NCBI GenBank assembly: GCA_004352715.1
Contig: SCFE01000006.1
Coordinates: 1,467,628-1,531,627 of the forward strand
Reading direction: 5' to 3'
From: Hofstenia miamia
Lineage: Eukaryota > Xenacoelomorpha > Acoela
Length of the DNA: 64,000 nucleotides
Of this stretch, positions 1 to 10,448 are shown one piece after another (the first letter of the stretch is position 1; every line of letters starts with the position of its first letter). The notes below the pieces were generated by a model. That model did no database searches. It saw nothing but the letters and a program-made list of their open reading frames with translations, and had not been told where the DNA came from. The position numbers were made by a program, and so were the translations under genes.

Positions 1-24
1 GTGAGGCCTCCAAATGAGGAGCCC
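1..24 (+). repeat. Left terminal inverted repeat of the P-like element
   Basis: It matches the reverse complement of 1557-1581 with about two differences. It is itself nearly palindromic: a GGCCTCC arm, the spacer AAATGA, then GGAGCCC, with one mismatch to a perfect hairpin. Confidence 0.75.
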
Positions 25-216
25 ATTATAGTAACCTGCATAAAACAACATTTTAAAAAAAATGTTTTTAAAACAATGATCGGCAATTAACATTGACACG
101 AAAAACAATTTAACATCGTTTGGCGTGCTTGCTTTGCTTGAAATCAGCTACTTTATCAATCCGGACCGTATCTTTATATATCCGCTGTTTGTTATTAAAA
201 AATATGTTGAGACAAG

Positions 217-989
217 TCATAAGTATTGTACTAATTGCGGATATGTTATGAGCTTCCGCATGAAATTTGAGGCAATGTAAGAACCTGCATAAGTACAGTT
301 TTCATTAAAAATACGAATATTGCAACTGTCAGATGTTCGCTGAAATATGTAGTCCATGTTATTAATAAGGGCGACAAAAACGTCACGAACTGCAGAACTC
401 AACGTCCACCACGAGACATTTCTGAGATATATGTATTTGTTGAGAATGTTGAAACGAAGTATACATGGCAATCGCGGCAATATGAAATCTTGCGAGCAAC
501 GTATCCAGCAACATACTCTGCAACGTCGGAGGCAATATCATCAAGTTCACTGTCTTCCAATGTCATTCCAGAAATAAATTCTTCTGTAGCTTCAAGATGC
601 GGTGTATAATTTGTCTCAAGAAGTTTCAGTGCAGTCGTATCAAAGTTTTCTAGTATTGAGCGAATTTTTAAAATCCAAGAGATATTTTCATTGTATCGTA
701 GATCATTACAAATTGCGATATGACTGGAATTTGCAAAAAAATCTATTCGATATGCAAAGCAACACCAATCAGTATTAACGATCGTAAAATCTTCTTGAAC
801 TTCTTTACTAATTCGTTGTTGAAGTTGGGGAAATGAGGCAATGCGATCGTGCTCGAGATAGTCTTTATGTTCGTCTGGTAAAATACCTCTTTCGGCAGAT
901 GGCTTGCGCGATTTTGCAAGAGATCGTGATTCACATGAGGACGGATAATCAAACATTAATGGTATAGGTGATTTACCCCCGTCCAACAT
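217..989 (-). pseudogene. P-like transposase C-terminal remnant
   Basis: This is the downstream part of the THAP transposase in a different frame from the THAP domain. The frame running 989 to 399 stays open for about 196 codons. It has an acidic stretch, then Y-V-A-G-Y-V-A-R-K-I and a C-x2-C pair, the pattern seen near the C-terminus of THAP9/P-type transposases. No DDE catalytic region can be recognised. A second minus-strand frame covers the last part (480-217), so another frame break is likely. It is non-functional. Confidence 0.55.
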
Positions 990-1213
990 TTTAATATTTT
1001 CTTCTTCGATGAACCAGCCTCGCGAACGTCTTCCTTATTAAAATGTCTTTCGCACACAAACGAATTGAGGTGATTGTAGTCACTACGTCGAGTTGCAATT
1101 AACCATTTCATCCGTAATTCTTTCTGGGATTCTTTTGGAAACGAAAACATTGCGAAGTATTCTCCAGATTTGTATCCACTCTTGCATTCAGGCACACAAC
1201 ACTTTTTCACCAT
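956..1213 (-). pseudogene. THAP zinc-binding domain of a P-like transposase
   Basis: The 85-codon frame opens MVKKCCVPECKSGYKSGEY. It carries the THAP C2CH layout: C-x4-C near the start, a K-W in the middle (around residue 37), and a late V-C-E-R-H-F that supplies the C-x2-H pair, followed by an acidic stretch. THAP domains bind DNA and in P-type transposases recognise the element's own ends. The frame runs out just before position 956. The rest of the protein continues in another frame (217-989), so a frameshift near 960-990 inactivates it. The ATG at 1211-1213 is the natural start because it sits right before the conserved cysteines, as in most THAP proteins. Confidence 0.75.
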
Positions 1214-1556
1214 TGCAGTTATTGATTGATACGAAAAAACAAAAGCAGTTAAGATACTGACAGCAGAGTAATACAGAACTACAATAATGCAAAATAATAA
1301 GTATAAAATGGAATTGAACCGGCAATGAAAAAAATATTTATAAATGACAACTTATTAATGAAGATGTAAACAGGACAACGTAGTAAACGCATACACGCGA
1401 AGCTAATTATCAAGTTCCGGTATTATGCATGTAGAAGGATAGTAAACACACAATACCACAATGTGTGACATGACTTAATATTAAGATAATTTCCCTCAAC
1501 GTGCAAAATGTTTACTAGTACGCAAACTAAAATTATGATTTAAAATTTTATCATGT

Positions 1557-1581
1557 AGGCCTCCTCATTTGGAGGCCTTAC
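1557..1581 (-). repeat. Right terminal inverted repeat with perfect hairpin
   Basis: AGGCCTCC, TCATTT, GGAGGCCT at 1557-1578 forms a perfect 8-bp stem with a 6-base loop. The whole unit is also the inverted partner of positions 1-24. Confidence 0.75.
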
Positions 1582-2416
1582 TGGTAATGCCCCGGCCGTG
1601 TATATATATAGAAGGCCATGGTAAGTAATGTCTTTGCAACACATTTGCGTAAAAACCGAATTATTCACACAATTGAACATTTTTCCCATATGTATGATTT
1701 ATGGGAATATAAAGAAAGAAGTTTCATCATAATTATTGATTTTATCTTGCGCCAATCTGTGTAATAAATTGTCAAAGACTATGAAATTGAAATGAATGTT
1801 TCTTGCATTAATTACTTTGTACAACTAGCCTAAAAGTTCAAATGGATTACATACTAATTGCCTCCAAAGCGCACGGATTTATGGTAAATACGTGTTTACG
1901 CGCTTCTACATTTCATCTAGATACTAAATTCATTTTTCACGAAACTGTAAAACCAAATGAAAAATACTCGTAAGATATATATTCAATATTTAAAATATAC
2001 ATATTGTTAAAAAAATTGCTGTGACTAAATATTTTAGCACCGCTCTTTTGAAACTTTTCATATAAATAAATTTTCATTGACGACCAATAGTGTTTCTGTG
2101 GAAAAATTTGTCCACTTTGTAAAAATCTTAATTGTTTCAACATAAATTTATAATGTTAGTATTGTTATCACCTAAATTTCATTACTTGCATGAGCAAATT
2201 TACATAGAAAACTAGCCAAGTAATGGGATTCGTAGAAGTTTTTAACATCAATATTTCTGAAAATTCTGAGTACAGGCACTCAAGATATAATGGAGAAATC
2301 TAATTCACACGCGATGGGGTCAAAGTAGTTAAATTATTTACCTCATAATTATCTTTTGTTGAGGTAGAACAAACTCTTTATTTCGTTGAACAAAACCACA
2401 TTTCCTGATACGTACA
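1582..2416. other. AT-rich spacer, nothing recognised
   Basis: There is a short (TA)n tract near 1598-1610. The minus-strand open frame at 1937-2143 looks like low-complexity chance. No coding signal or repeat ends were found. Confidence 0.5.
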
Positions 2417-3623
2417 GTGCTTCAACATCCAGTAATTAAGGACATTAAAATGACGCCTGTTAAGAGACATGGGAATAGAACAGCAGCGAAACAATTTAAT
2501 ATTAATGAATCAATGGAACGAAAGTGGAGGAAACAAGAAGATTACCTGCGTCAAGTAAAGAAGACGAAGAAGAGTTTTCGAAAGAACAGGGCAAGATGGT
2601 CACAATTAGAGGACAAAATTGAGGATTGGACTAATGAACAGAGAACAGCAGGTAGAAGCGTCTCTGCAGTCTTCATCCGACTTAAGCAATAGCGATGGCA
2701 CGTCATATGAAGATTAACAGATATCAAGTAGGTCCTTTTTGGTGCTTCCGTTTTATGAAAAGGCCTAATCTCTCTATCCGCACAAGAACTACCACTTCGC
2801 AGCAACTACCAAAGGATTACGAAGAAATGGTGGCCATCTTCCGCACTTACTGCAAGGACAAGATCATCGAAAAGAAGATCCATCCAGATCACATCACAAA
2901 CATGGACGAGGTCCCTCTTACCTTTGACATCCCCATGAACCGTACCGAAGAAAAAATAGGGACGTCTACTGTATCAATACGCACCCCAGGAAATGAGAAA
3001 TCAGCCTTCCTGCACCGTAGTTCTCGATTGTCAGGCTTATGGCCAGAAACTACCAACCATTGTTATTTTTAAGGGAAGACATTGCCCAAAGAAACGTTTC
3101 CTGTTGGTCAAGGTTAATCCAAAAGGCGGGATGAATGAGGAGAAAATGAGTGAATGGCTGAGAGAAGTTTACGTCAGGAGAAAGGGTGGTTTTTCACACG
3201 TCTCCGGTCTTATTAATCTATGACTCCACGTCCACTCATCTCACTGAAGCTGTTAAAAGCCAATTAAAGAAAACCATCATTCCTGGAGTATTAACAAAAG
3301 AACTCCAACCGCCAGATATTTGTGTCAACAGGGCATTCAAGGCTAAATTGCGTGCCGAGCCGTGAATGACAGAAGATGAGCACACACTTACCAAGACCGG
3401 CAAACAACGCTGGGCTAGTTACGCCATTATCTATCAATGGATCTTCGATGCCTGGGCTAAGGTATCACCCACAACTTTTACGAAGGCCGGAATCATCAAT
3501 AAACAGCCAAGCAACAACCATAATGAGACTGAATCTGATAATGACGAAGAGTATCTGGGCTTGCTTGATGCTATTATCGCCCATTTGCTTAATTCCAGGA
3601 CTGAAGAAGATGAATTTGATTGA
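2417..3623 (+). pseudogene. pogo/Tigger-type transposase, broken
   Basis: The frames at 2417-2692, 2695-3072, 2993-3223 and 3366-3623 read in order like one pogo-type (CENPB/JRK-related) transposase. The N-terminal helix-turn-helix has GNRTAAKQFNI and W-R-K-Q, followed by the arginine-rich Q-R-T-A-G-R-S-V-S stretch. Then come the R-F-M-K-R-P-N-L-S-I-R-T-R-T-T block, the first catalytic aspartate in N-M-D-E-V-P-L-T-F-D, the second in I-Y-D-S-T-S-T-H-L-T near 3215-3240, and the third in L-Q-P-P-D-I-C-V-N near 3300-3330. All three aspartates of the DDD triad are visible. A stop follows R-L-K-Q near 2690, and there are frame changes near 2990 and 3220 and a stop near 3363. The copy is dead. Confidence 0.82.
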
Positions 3624-3782
3624 TTTGTGGAAACAGAATGATGGAAAAAGTGAAAGTACATTTTTTGTACCGGTGATATTGACTGTTATTATTACGGTAA
3701 TGATTTGAATAAACTGACTTATCCGATTATTTTGTTTTGCTTTCTGCGTTTTATATATAAAAATAAATCCGTTCACCGATAC

Positions 3783-3827
3783 TGCGTCTTATAATTCGGT
3801 TAGCCTTATAGTCCGAAAAATACGGTA
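3783..3827 (-). repeat. Right terminal repeat of the pogo-type element
   Basis: Read on the minus strand from 3827 it begins TACCGTATTTTTCGGACTAT and continues into AAGGCTAACCGAATTATAAG, the typical end plus a subterminal partial repeat. Confidence 0.65.
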
Positions 3828-4262
3828 TATGTTGAGAAATTACAAGACAAGATAAAAATATTAAAAGAAATCGTCAATAACAAAGACACATCCCAAAAAA
3901 CAACGTATTATTCTTTGCTTAACAATATACCTTTGATGATTGTAATAAATCATTAATCGGTTAAACTAAGCGACATTTGGGAACAAGAATTAATGAACAC
4001 TTACGAGATCATCTGAATTCGAAAATTCAATCACTATCAAACTAAGGAAGAGAACATCCAAAACTTGCAAAAAGCAATAGATAAAAAACAAACAACAAAT
4101 TATTAAATGATCAATAGCTGTAAATTAGGATTCGAATATGCAAACACATCGAACATTTAAATTGGCAATGCCGTATTGTTTGTAATAAATTCCCCCATTT
4201 TACAGTTCATAAATTCATAATGTATAAAAAACCTGTCTATAGTTTTTATAAGTTTATAATTG
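3828..4262 (+). mobile_element. Penelope-like element 3' remnant
   Basis: With many stops and frame shifts, the plus strand still shows a GIY-YIG endonuclease signature: C-N-K-S-L-I-G, then T-K-R-H-L-G-T-R-I-N-E-H-L, as found at the C-terminus of Penelope-like proteins. The non-coding tail with 'ctgtctatagtttttata' near 4230-4250 resembles the tail of another remnant at about 14790-14820. It directly abuts the pogo end at 3827, so the two elements were either inserted into each other or joined by deletion. Confidence 0.5.
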
Positions 4263-4278
4263 TGAAAATTCTAAAATT

Positions 4279-4566
4279 CTAATACCATGTCCATGTCCAA
4301 TCAACATTTGGATCTGCTCGAATCGCTACGGGTATATCGAAATAGTAAAATGTGCCAATTGCAGCCATTAACCAAAATACACTTCCAAACGTAACCATAG
4401 GCTCCTTTCCATCAAATTGAGGTCTTCTAAGTAACTTTTCAGACATTGCTTCTAGTTCCTCAGGAGTTAAGTCATCAAGGGATTTCATAGGATCATATCC
4501 GGCACGAAGCAACATGCGCCTACGAACTCTGCTTTGAAAATCTATATTTTCAGTGTCTTCCTCCAT
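4279..4566 (-). CDS. Small single-pass membrane protein, unidentified
   Basis: This is a 95-codon uninterrupted frame with unusually protein-like composition for this region. It has a charged, acidic N-terminus with an R-V-R-R-R-M-L-L-R block (residues 14-22), an acidic helix-like stretch D-D-L-T-P-E-E-L-E-A-M, then K-E-P-M-V-T-F-G and one hydrophobic segment (about residues 60-78). It ends in a tryptophan-rich tail, W-T-W-T-W-Y. The layout fits a small tail-anchored or single-pass protein of mitochondria or ER, but I do not recognise the family. The start ATG lies 6 bases after TTTTCAG, which could be an intron acceptor in the 5' leader or a trans-splice site. It is surrounded by dead transposons yet has no stop, which suggests it is a genuine host gene. 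Confidence 0.6.
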   Translation of the reverse strand: MEEDTENIDFQSRVRRRMLLRAGYDPMKSLDDLTPEELEAMSEKLLRRPQFDGKEPMVTFGSVFWLMAAIGTFYYFDIPVAIRADPNVDWTWTWY

Positions 4567-6149
4567 TATAAACTGAAAATTAACTCCAGTTACAGAATAT
4601 ATAATATTTTACTAAAAAGGAAAATCTGAATTAGAATTTCTAAAGGTAATATGAAGTAATAAAAAATATTTTTATTTATATCATTCTCTCTCTATGTATA
4701 TATATACTTCCTTTTTGGAATTTAATCTCGGCCATAGTCCTATGAGATAAACTATCGGATAAAACTTCAAAAAAAGATATTCAGCAGGGCTGAAAGTGGT
4801 TGCATCAATCTATGCATTGACTAGGGTTGGAACACGTTTTGAGGACTGTGGATTGGTTGGATCGGACCATATTCTTAAGGAACGGTAATGGTGGAATTGG
4901 ATATGGAAAAAATTTTCCGCAAAGTGGGTCGAGATCGTTATGAATTAAAATTACTAATTTTATAGTAGGAGCTCATTGCTCACTTTAAAATATATCATGA
5001 AATCCTCAAGAAATAAAATGTCTTAGTGTAGTCTACATGAAAACCACTATATTACCGCTTCAATATATCAAGTGACGCTGACAGAATAATAAATTGACGT
5101 TGAGAATTTAAGCCTCGTGCTTAAGACTGGTTTCTTGAGGAAATATTAAAATTACTATGAAAGGATTAAGATTTTGGAAACTTCTGTTTGTATTGGGTTG
5201 GGTCAGTTTTTTGTGAAGTCTGCTTGGAATGAGTTGGTTTGGTTAAAAAAATTATGACCCACTGTCAGCAATAGCTGAAATACTTTATCAAAATATATTT
5301 TTTACTAATCGATATTTTCGTTCTTATATATTGACTTGCTTTCATAATCAAGTTATAAATCATGTTCAAGAGTGATAACAATAGTACGGAAACTCTAGAA
5401 AAAATTCTGAAAAATGACGAAAAACTTTGGGCAATTCTGATAAATGTATGAAAAGACGAGCAACAATGCAGATTGCGCCTGCCTAACCAGACCGCATTGG
5501 TCTCATACGACTCAATATCTTCATTTCAGGAAAACGTTCGTTTTGATGTAGAATATCAGGCAATGACTAATTCAGAACTCAATGCACCAACACGACATGA
5601 AACAGTTAGTACAGCAAACTTAGTTAAAAAGTGGTTTGATATTTGGTCTTCAGATCGGGTATATATTGTAGCATCAACACACACACGCACACATAGATAG
5701 ATCGAACTGATCTCCATTCAATGTTTACAGCCGATCAATTTACGGAATTAATTCCTGTGACGCAATTTAAACAATTTTACAACAATTCTCCAAAACACAA
5801 GATTGCTTTAAAATTGAAATGCAGTACTCTATGATGATGAGGGTCGGTATAAAATTGCGTTTATCATTACCAGTTCTGGAAATTGCTGATGTTCTGAATG
5901 TAAACCTTTTTCAGCTTAATCCCAGAGAGCTTTGTTGGTGCAGATGTTTTTTCGAATATCACGTATACTCTTTTGTTACAACGTCAAGTGTATTGGTGCT
6001 TCATTTAAAATATCATGATAATTTCCTGGAATAGCGTCTCATAATAAAATAAATAAATGGTCATAACAATTTTGCTCTTTAAGGATTTCAAATGGAAGTG
6101 ATCACAGCATTTACTCTTGTATTTGATAGTTTCCATATTATTCACTAGT
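4567..6149. other. Non-coding stretch with a possible hAT-like repeat
   Basis: The sequence from about 4786 (CAGGGCTGAAAGTGGTTGC) to about 5275 carries scattered GGTTGG/GGGTTGGG motifs, similar to a repeat at 54484-54950. This suggests a degraded non-autonomous transposon, but no clean right end was found. The plus-strand open frames at 5473-5700 and 5819-6034 match nothing I recognise. I see no convincing gene. Confidence 0.3.
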
Positions 6150-6760
6150 GCTGGATCCAGTCCGGTTAATCCGGTCAGGTTAAAACCGCTTAAACCGGTC
6201 TGGTACGGTCAATCTGCAGGAGCCGGTTAATCAGGTTTAAATCCGGTTAAAGAATTCTATTTTTTTATTTTCAAAATTTATTGATTACAATTATTGCAGT
6301 GTTGCAAAATAATAGAAATTGTGGCAAAAGAATGCAAGGATTCGTACTTCTAGTCCTAATCCACACGTTGCCATTCAAATTATGGAATTGCAATAATGCG
6401 TGCACTATTTGAAAAAATTATCAAATTTTGGAGAAAATAATGCAACCACTACAACATTCTTGAATTCGCATTGTTGCTAGACTATATTTCAATTAGATAG
6501 AATCATCCACAAAGGTCTAAATTTCATATTCTATTCCATTTTATGTAACTACATTTATTTCTTTCATTATATTTTTATAGATTTTGCGTTCATTTTCATT
6601 GATGTTTGTTTTATAAAAATTTCATGTTAGAACATAGGAATAAACCAATTTCATTTTAAAAGATAAAATAGAATATATTTTTCTCTTTAATTTGAATATG
6701 ATCCTAATTTTTAAAGATCCGGTTAAAACCGGTTAAAATCCGGTTAAGATAAGAGGAATT
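6150..6760. repeat. Non-autonomous hAT-like element with CCGGTTAA clusters
   Basis: The left end (CTAGTGCTGGATCCAGTCC from about 6146) is followed by a cluster of CCGGTTAA/AACCGG motifs at 6165-6250. A second cluster lies at 6715-6755 around an AT-rich core of about 460 bp with no coding frame. Repeated short motifs just inside both ends are typical of hAT transposase-binding regions. The right terminus is missing where Penelope-like sequence begins near 6770. Confidence 0.45.
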
Positions 6761-6769
6761 TTATAACGA

Positions 6770-7474
6770 AAAATTTTCATTTTATAAACGCTATGTAGAC
6801 GATATATTCGTTTTTTTAATAACAAAAAAGAAGCTCATCGTTTTTTGTAGAAAATAAACCTGGAAATTGAAAATATCAAATCGATATCAAAATATCGAAA
6901 AAGAAAAAGAAAACTCAATTAACTTTTTAGATGTTATAATTAAAAATTATGATAGCATTTTACATCCGAAGTATATTTTAAAAAAACAAATATACCATTC
7001 ACTTCCTTTAAAATACAAGACCAATACAAGGGGTTTATGTGAAAGATTCATAAAAATATCATCGAATTTTCAACTATTGACAAAGTATGTATTGTTTTCT
7101 ACATTCAAAGAAAATGGCTATCCAAATAAAATGTTCTGCGAAATAACATCTAAATGTTTAAATTCAAGTTATGAAATAGATGATAACAAGAGAAAGACAA
7201 ACTATTTTAAAGATTATGTATACTGGAAGTTACCTTATATTGAAGACAAACAATATACTATTAAGAAAAAGATTTAAAAAATCAATGCAAGTTTAACATC
7301 ATCTAAAATTAGGCCTATTTTTACATCATTACAAACGGATAATATATTTAAGAATAAAGATAGAATCCCAGAATGTTTAGTTTCATCCATCGTTTACAAA
7401 TATACTTGTGATAGCTGTAACAAGCTATACATTGGTGAAACTAAACATTTTGGTATTCGCATAAAAGAACATCT
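6770..7474 (+). mobile_element. Penelope-like element, reverse transcriptase end and start of GIY-YIG domain
   Basis: The open frame 6867-7277 reads like the end of a Penelope-type reverse transcriptase: S-I-N-F-L-D-V-I-I, Q-I-Y-H-S-L-P-L-K-Y-K-T-N-T-R, then the K-I-S-S-N-F thumb region. After a stop, a second frame at 7350-7474 begins the GIY-YIG endonuclease: S-S-I-V-Y-K-Y-T-C-D-S-C-N-K-L-Y-I-G-E-T. Sequence is cut by the 'n' at 7475 and resumes in 8387-8720, whose first 122 bases repeat 7353-7474 exactly. The element is 5'-truncated and carries stops. Confidence 0.75.
7353..7474 (+). repeat. 122-bp exact duplicate of 8387-8508 (assembly overlap)
   Basis: The end of the contig before 'n' 7475 equals the start of the contig after 'n' 8386. 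It is best read as an unmerged overlap showing that 7474 should join 8509. Confidence 0.85.
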
Positions 7475-7475
7475 N

Positions 7476-7629
7476 TACCAAAGTGGGGAGGAGCAGTAGC
7501 ACAGAAGGCAGCATTGTTAGGAACAGCTAGAGTCCTGAGGAAAGCTCTCAGACTCCCTGGGAACTGGTGAGTTCCCCGAGCTGAGAGGGATATCAGCATG
7601 AAGCTGTGCAAAGAGATAATAATAATAAG
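7476..7629 (+). mobile_element. R4/Dong-like non-LTR element, extreme 3' end
   Basis: The first 90 bases translate to A-Q-K-A-A-L-L-G-T-A-R-V-L-R-K-A-L. This matches, from memory, the C-terminus of RLE-type (R2/R4) reverse transcriptases related to the copy at 11242-12226. It is followed by a short untranslated tail and then (TAA)n at 7613-7629. Dong-type elements are known to sit in TAA repeats, which fits. Confidence 0.5.
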
Positions 7630-7676
7630 AGCAAAAGCAAATTTATTGTTGAAAAAATAACAAAGGGGACACTACA

Positions 7677-7680
<4 letters not shown>

Positions 7681-7712
<32 letters not shown>
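7681..7712. repeat. (TA)16 microsatellite
   Basis: A perfect TA dinucleotide tract of 32 bases. Confidence 0.95.
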
Positions 7713-7714
<2 letters not shown>

Positions 7715-8078
7715 AGATTAATATTAAATATTAAAGTATCTTTAAGTCACTTTAAAACAATTCAATGTTTTGAAAAACCATCGAATACTTTAAAGTACCA
7801 ACAAGTTAATTAAAGAAAATCATTGTTTCAAGAACTTTAAATAGAAACGAGGATATTATTGAAACCTTAAGTATTTTGTTAGTTTCTTGGGTACATTGAT
7901 GTATGCATTAAATTGTCTCAATGTCAAAGACAAGTTTTAAAATATTTAATTAAAGAAATAACTTAAGTTTGTATTTTGCCACTGCATATAATAATACAAT
8001 TATTATAATAATAATAAGTCAAAGGAATATATTTGCTGAAAAATTACAATTAATCTAGAAACTAAATATGAAATATAT
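7713..8078. other. AT-rich stretch, nothing recognised
   Basis: It contains short ATA/TAA tracts near 7989-8016 and no coding signal. The adjoining TG-rich tract (about 8090-8115) belongs to the LINE 3' tail region. Confidence 0.5.
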
Positions 8079-8332
8079 AATAATAATAAATTTGTGTGTG
8101 TGTCTGTGTATGTGGTGCGCTCAGTGTAAAAAATCAGTAAATGCGTTTAGCATGTGTGTGTCTCCGATTGTATTTTGTCAATGTAAAAGTGCACATTTTA
8201 ATTTTTTTCTAAATTTTTTGTAATTTTTTTCTTTTCTAATCTCATTATCTAAATCATTCCAAATATTAGAAGCTGCTCGATGAAAACTAGGATATGAAAT
8301 ACAGCTACAAATAAACTTATATTATCGAGGAT

Positions 8333-8385
8333 TTACTTTTAAGAAATTATCAAGAAAAATTGATTGTCGGCCATATTTATACTTA
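8333..8385 (-). repeat. 53-bp exact duplicate of 8722-8774 (assembly overlap)
   Basis: The end of the contig before 'n' 8386 equals the start of the contig after 'n' 8721, showing that these two contigs should be adjacent. Confidence 0.85.
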
Positions 8386-8386
8386 N

Positions 8387-8720
8387 AATAAAGATAGAAT
8401 CCCAGAATGTTTAGTTTCATCCATCGTTTACAAATATACTTGTGATAGCTGTAACAAGCTATACATTGGTGAAACTAAACATTTTGGTATTCGCATAAAA
8501 GAACATCTTAACGGGCACCTTGAAACAGAAATATTCACTCACTATCATGAATTAAAGAAAGAAAATTTTGAAATAGCCATGAAAACAACAACACACTAAG
8601 ATCTGTGACGCTCTATTAATGAAACAGCATAACAAAGAAAAGATCATGAATAAACAATGCAATTTAGGAAAGAATGAAATTAGTTTAGGGTATGCAATAT
8701 CATTATATTATAAAGTGTAG
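8387..8720 (+). mobile_element. Penelope-like GIY-YIG domain and 3' end, on a misplaced contig
   Basis: The open frame 8360-8599 encodes the GIY-YIG endonuclease segment S-S-I-V-Y-K-Y-T-C-D-S-C-N-K-L-Y-I-G-E-T, then R-I-K-E-H-L. This domain nicks target DNA in Penelope-like retroelements. It is the direct continuation of 6770-7474. The reading frame ends at 8599, with further degraded C-terminal sequence to 8720. Confidence 0.75.
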
Positions 8721-9176
8721 NTTACTTTTAAGAAATTATCAAGAAAAATTGATTGTCGGCCATATTTATACTTAAATAAAATTGAAGCTGCATGGAATTG
8801 TACTTGATATAGCCGGTATAATATATTATATTTTCGTCTGTACTCACTAACATTATCAGGCTTACGTGCAAAATTTAAAGTTTTTAATGACCAATTAAAT
8901 GTTTTTGATAATAAATAGCGCCTTTTTGTATTAAAATAAATAAAAATGAACAATAATGTAGTTGCGATAAGCAAAATGCATGCAATAGCTAAATGTGATA
9001 ATCTGGCCCTAAATTTCTGAGGTGGAATAAGTGTCTAACGCCAGAAGCCATTTTCTGTATCTTTTTTAAGAGAAATTTATCGAATTTTAAATCTTTGTCA
9101 ATATCAACACCTAAATATGTAACATGATCACTTTGTTTTATCGGAACACTGTTTACAATTTTGTTTGTTATTTCTT

Positions 9177-9852
9177 TTACAGCATTGGGGAAAATACAAT
9201 ATTAATTTGTAATTGATTGGATGTGAAATACCTAGAAAGATTTTCAATATCACTTTGCAAATTTTTTGTGGCCCTAAATGCATCATTATCTGTATTTATG
9301 AGATACGTGTCATCAGCAAATTGATAAATTTCACTATGGTTTACATGTTTAATAATGTCATTTACATATATTGCAAATAGAACGGGCCCTAGTACTGTGC
9401 CTTGAGGTACTCCTCGATCGGTTGTAATGTAATCAGATTTCATGTTATTCATTAATACACGCTGTTTTCTATTTTTTAAGAAACTCATAATTAACAATTG
9501 AATTTTGTTGAAATCCATAATTTTTAAGTTTAATCGATAAAATTTCAAAATTCATTGAATTAAAAGCTTTGCTTAAGTCTAAAAGGGCTATGCAACTGGA
9601 TTTATTTTCAGATTTATTAGCGGATATTTTTTCAGTAATTGAAATAATTGCATCACTTGTACTATGTTTAGCGTGAAAACCATATTGTTTGGATGATAAA
9701 ATATTCTCAGATACAAGATATTGATTGATTTGAATATGCAGTAATCTTTCAAATAGCTTACTAAAAGGATGCGCTATTGAAATTGGCCTATAATTTTTAG
9801 CAATAAGGGGATCTCCATTTTTATACAAAGGTGTTATATCTGACTTTTTCAT
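9177..9852 (-). pseudogene. LINE reverse transcriptase (two overlapping frames)
   Basis: Frame 9852-9469 carries the N-terminal reverse transcriptase blocks: K-N-Y-R-P-I-S-I, Q-Y-G-F, and L-L-D-L-S-K-A-F with the first catalytic aspartate. Frame 9548-9177 carries G-V-P-Q-G-T-V-L-G-P-V-L-F and the catalytic F-A-D-D. Together they cover the fingers and palm of a CR1/Jockey-like reverse transcriptase. One frameshift near 9470-9550 separates them, and the C-terminal part after 9177 is degraded. Both catalytic blocks are chemically intact, so the copy is damaged but recognisable. Confidence 0.8.
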
Positions 9853-10448
9853 TATTTCCGGAAATTCGCTTTCAACTATACATTGATTAAATGTAAATGA
9901 TAAATGGTCACCAAATACATGAAAAAGTTTCGTACAATAGTTTGTAATTCTTTTAAGGTAGATGATAATTAAATTGAAACGTAGATTTGCAATTTGATTG
10001 CTTAAGTTTTGAGAGGAATTTTAAAAAAAATTGAAGTTACCTAATTCTTTAAATGTGTGATTTAGATGATTTAAAATATTTTTTTATCGGTAAATTTTTT
10101 TATTATCAATATAAATTTCTGAAATGTCACATTTTAGCCTATTCGATTTTCCAATAAAACAGTTGAAAAATTTCCTCTTTTGTTTAGAAGCGTATAAGTT
10201 TTCAAAAAATCGACATTGTTTTAATGATGTATTTTTTGTGCATAGGTCTTTAATTAATTTCTTTGATTTTTCGTAATTAGTCCAATTTATCTCGGTGGGT
10301 TGGACTTAGCTAGTTCAAAGAGTTTCTGCTTTATGCTTATCGTGTTCTTAAATAGTTGATCATCAGTTGCGGTTAAGTTAAATCGTCGTGATTTGTTAAT
10401 TACTCGGCGGGAATTCAGCGGTGCTACTTTGTTTAGTGCTTGATTGAT

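Larger units (their letters stand above)
1..1581 (-). mobile_element. P-like (THAP-domain) DNA transposon, internally deleted
   Basis: The two ends are inverted repeats. Positions 1-24 begin GTGAGGCCTCCAAATGAGGA, and the reverse complement of 1557-1581 begins GTAAGGCCTCCAAATGAGGA. Between them, on the minus strand, lie a THAP zinc-binding domain and a C-terminal transposase piece with a Y-V-A-G-Y-V-A-R-K motif like THAP9 and P-element transposases. Such transposases are normally over 700 residues. Here only about 290 residues remain, in two frames, so the catalytic centre is mostly missing and the copy cannot move by itself. The 8-bp target duplication expected for P elements cannot be checked because the window starts at the left end. 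A different THAP-bearing superfamily is possible. Confidence 0.68.
2417..3827 (+). mobile_element. pogo-type DNA transposon remnant
   Basis: The transposase body is followed at 3783-3827 by a terminal repeat. Read inward on the minus strand it starts TACCGTATTTTTCGGACTAT, a pogo/Tigger end motif I recognise from other animals. No matching left end is visible upstream of 2417, so the 5' end is lost or diverged. Confidence 0.7.

Noticed and set aside
7989-8016. CRISPR-like or other regularly spaced repeats
   Set aside because: Only simple ATA/TAA microsatellites are present; no spaced direct repeats.
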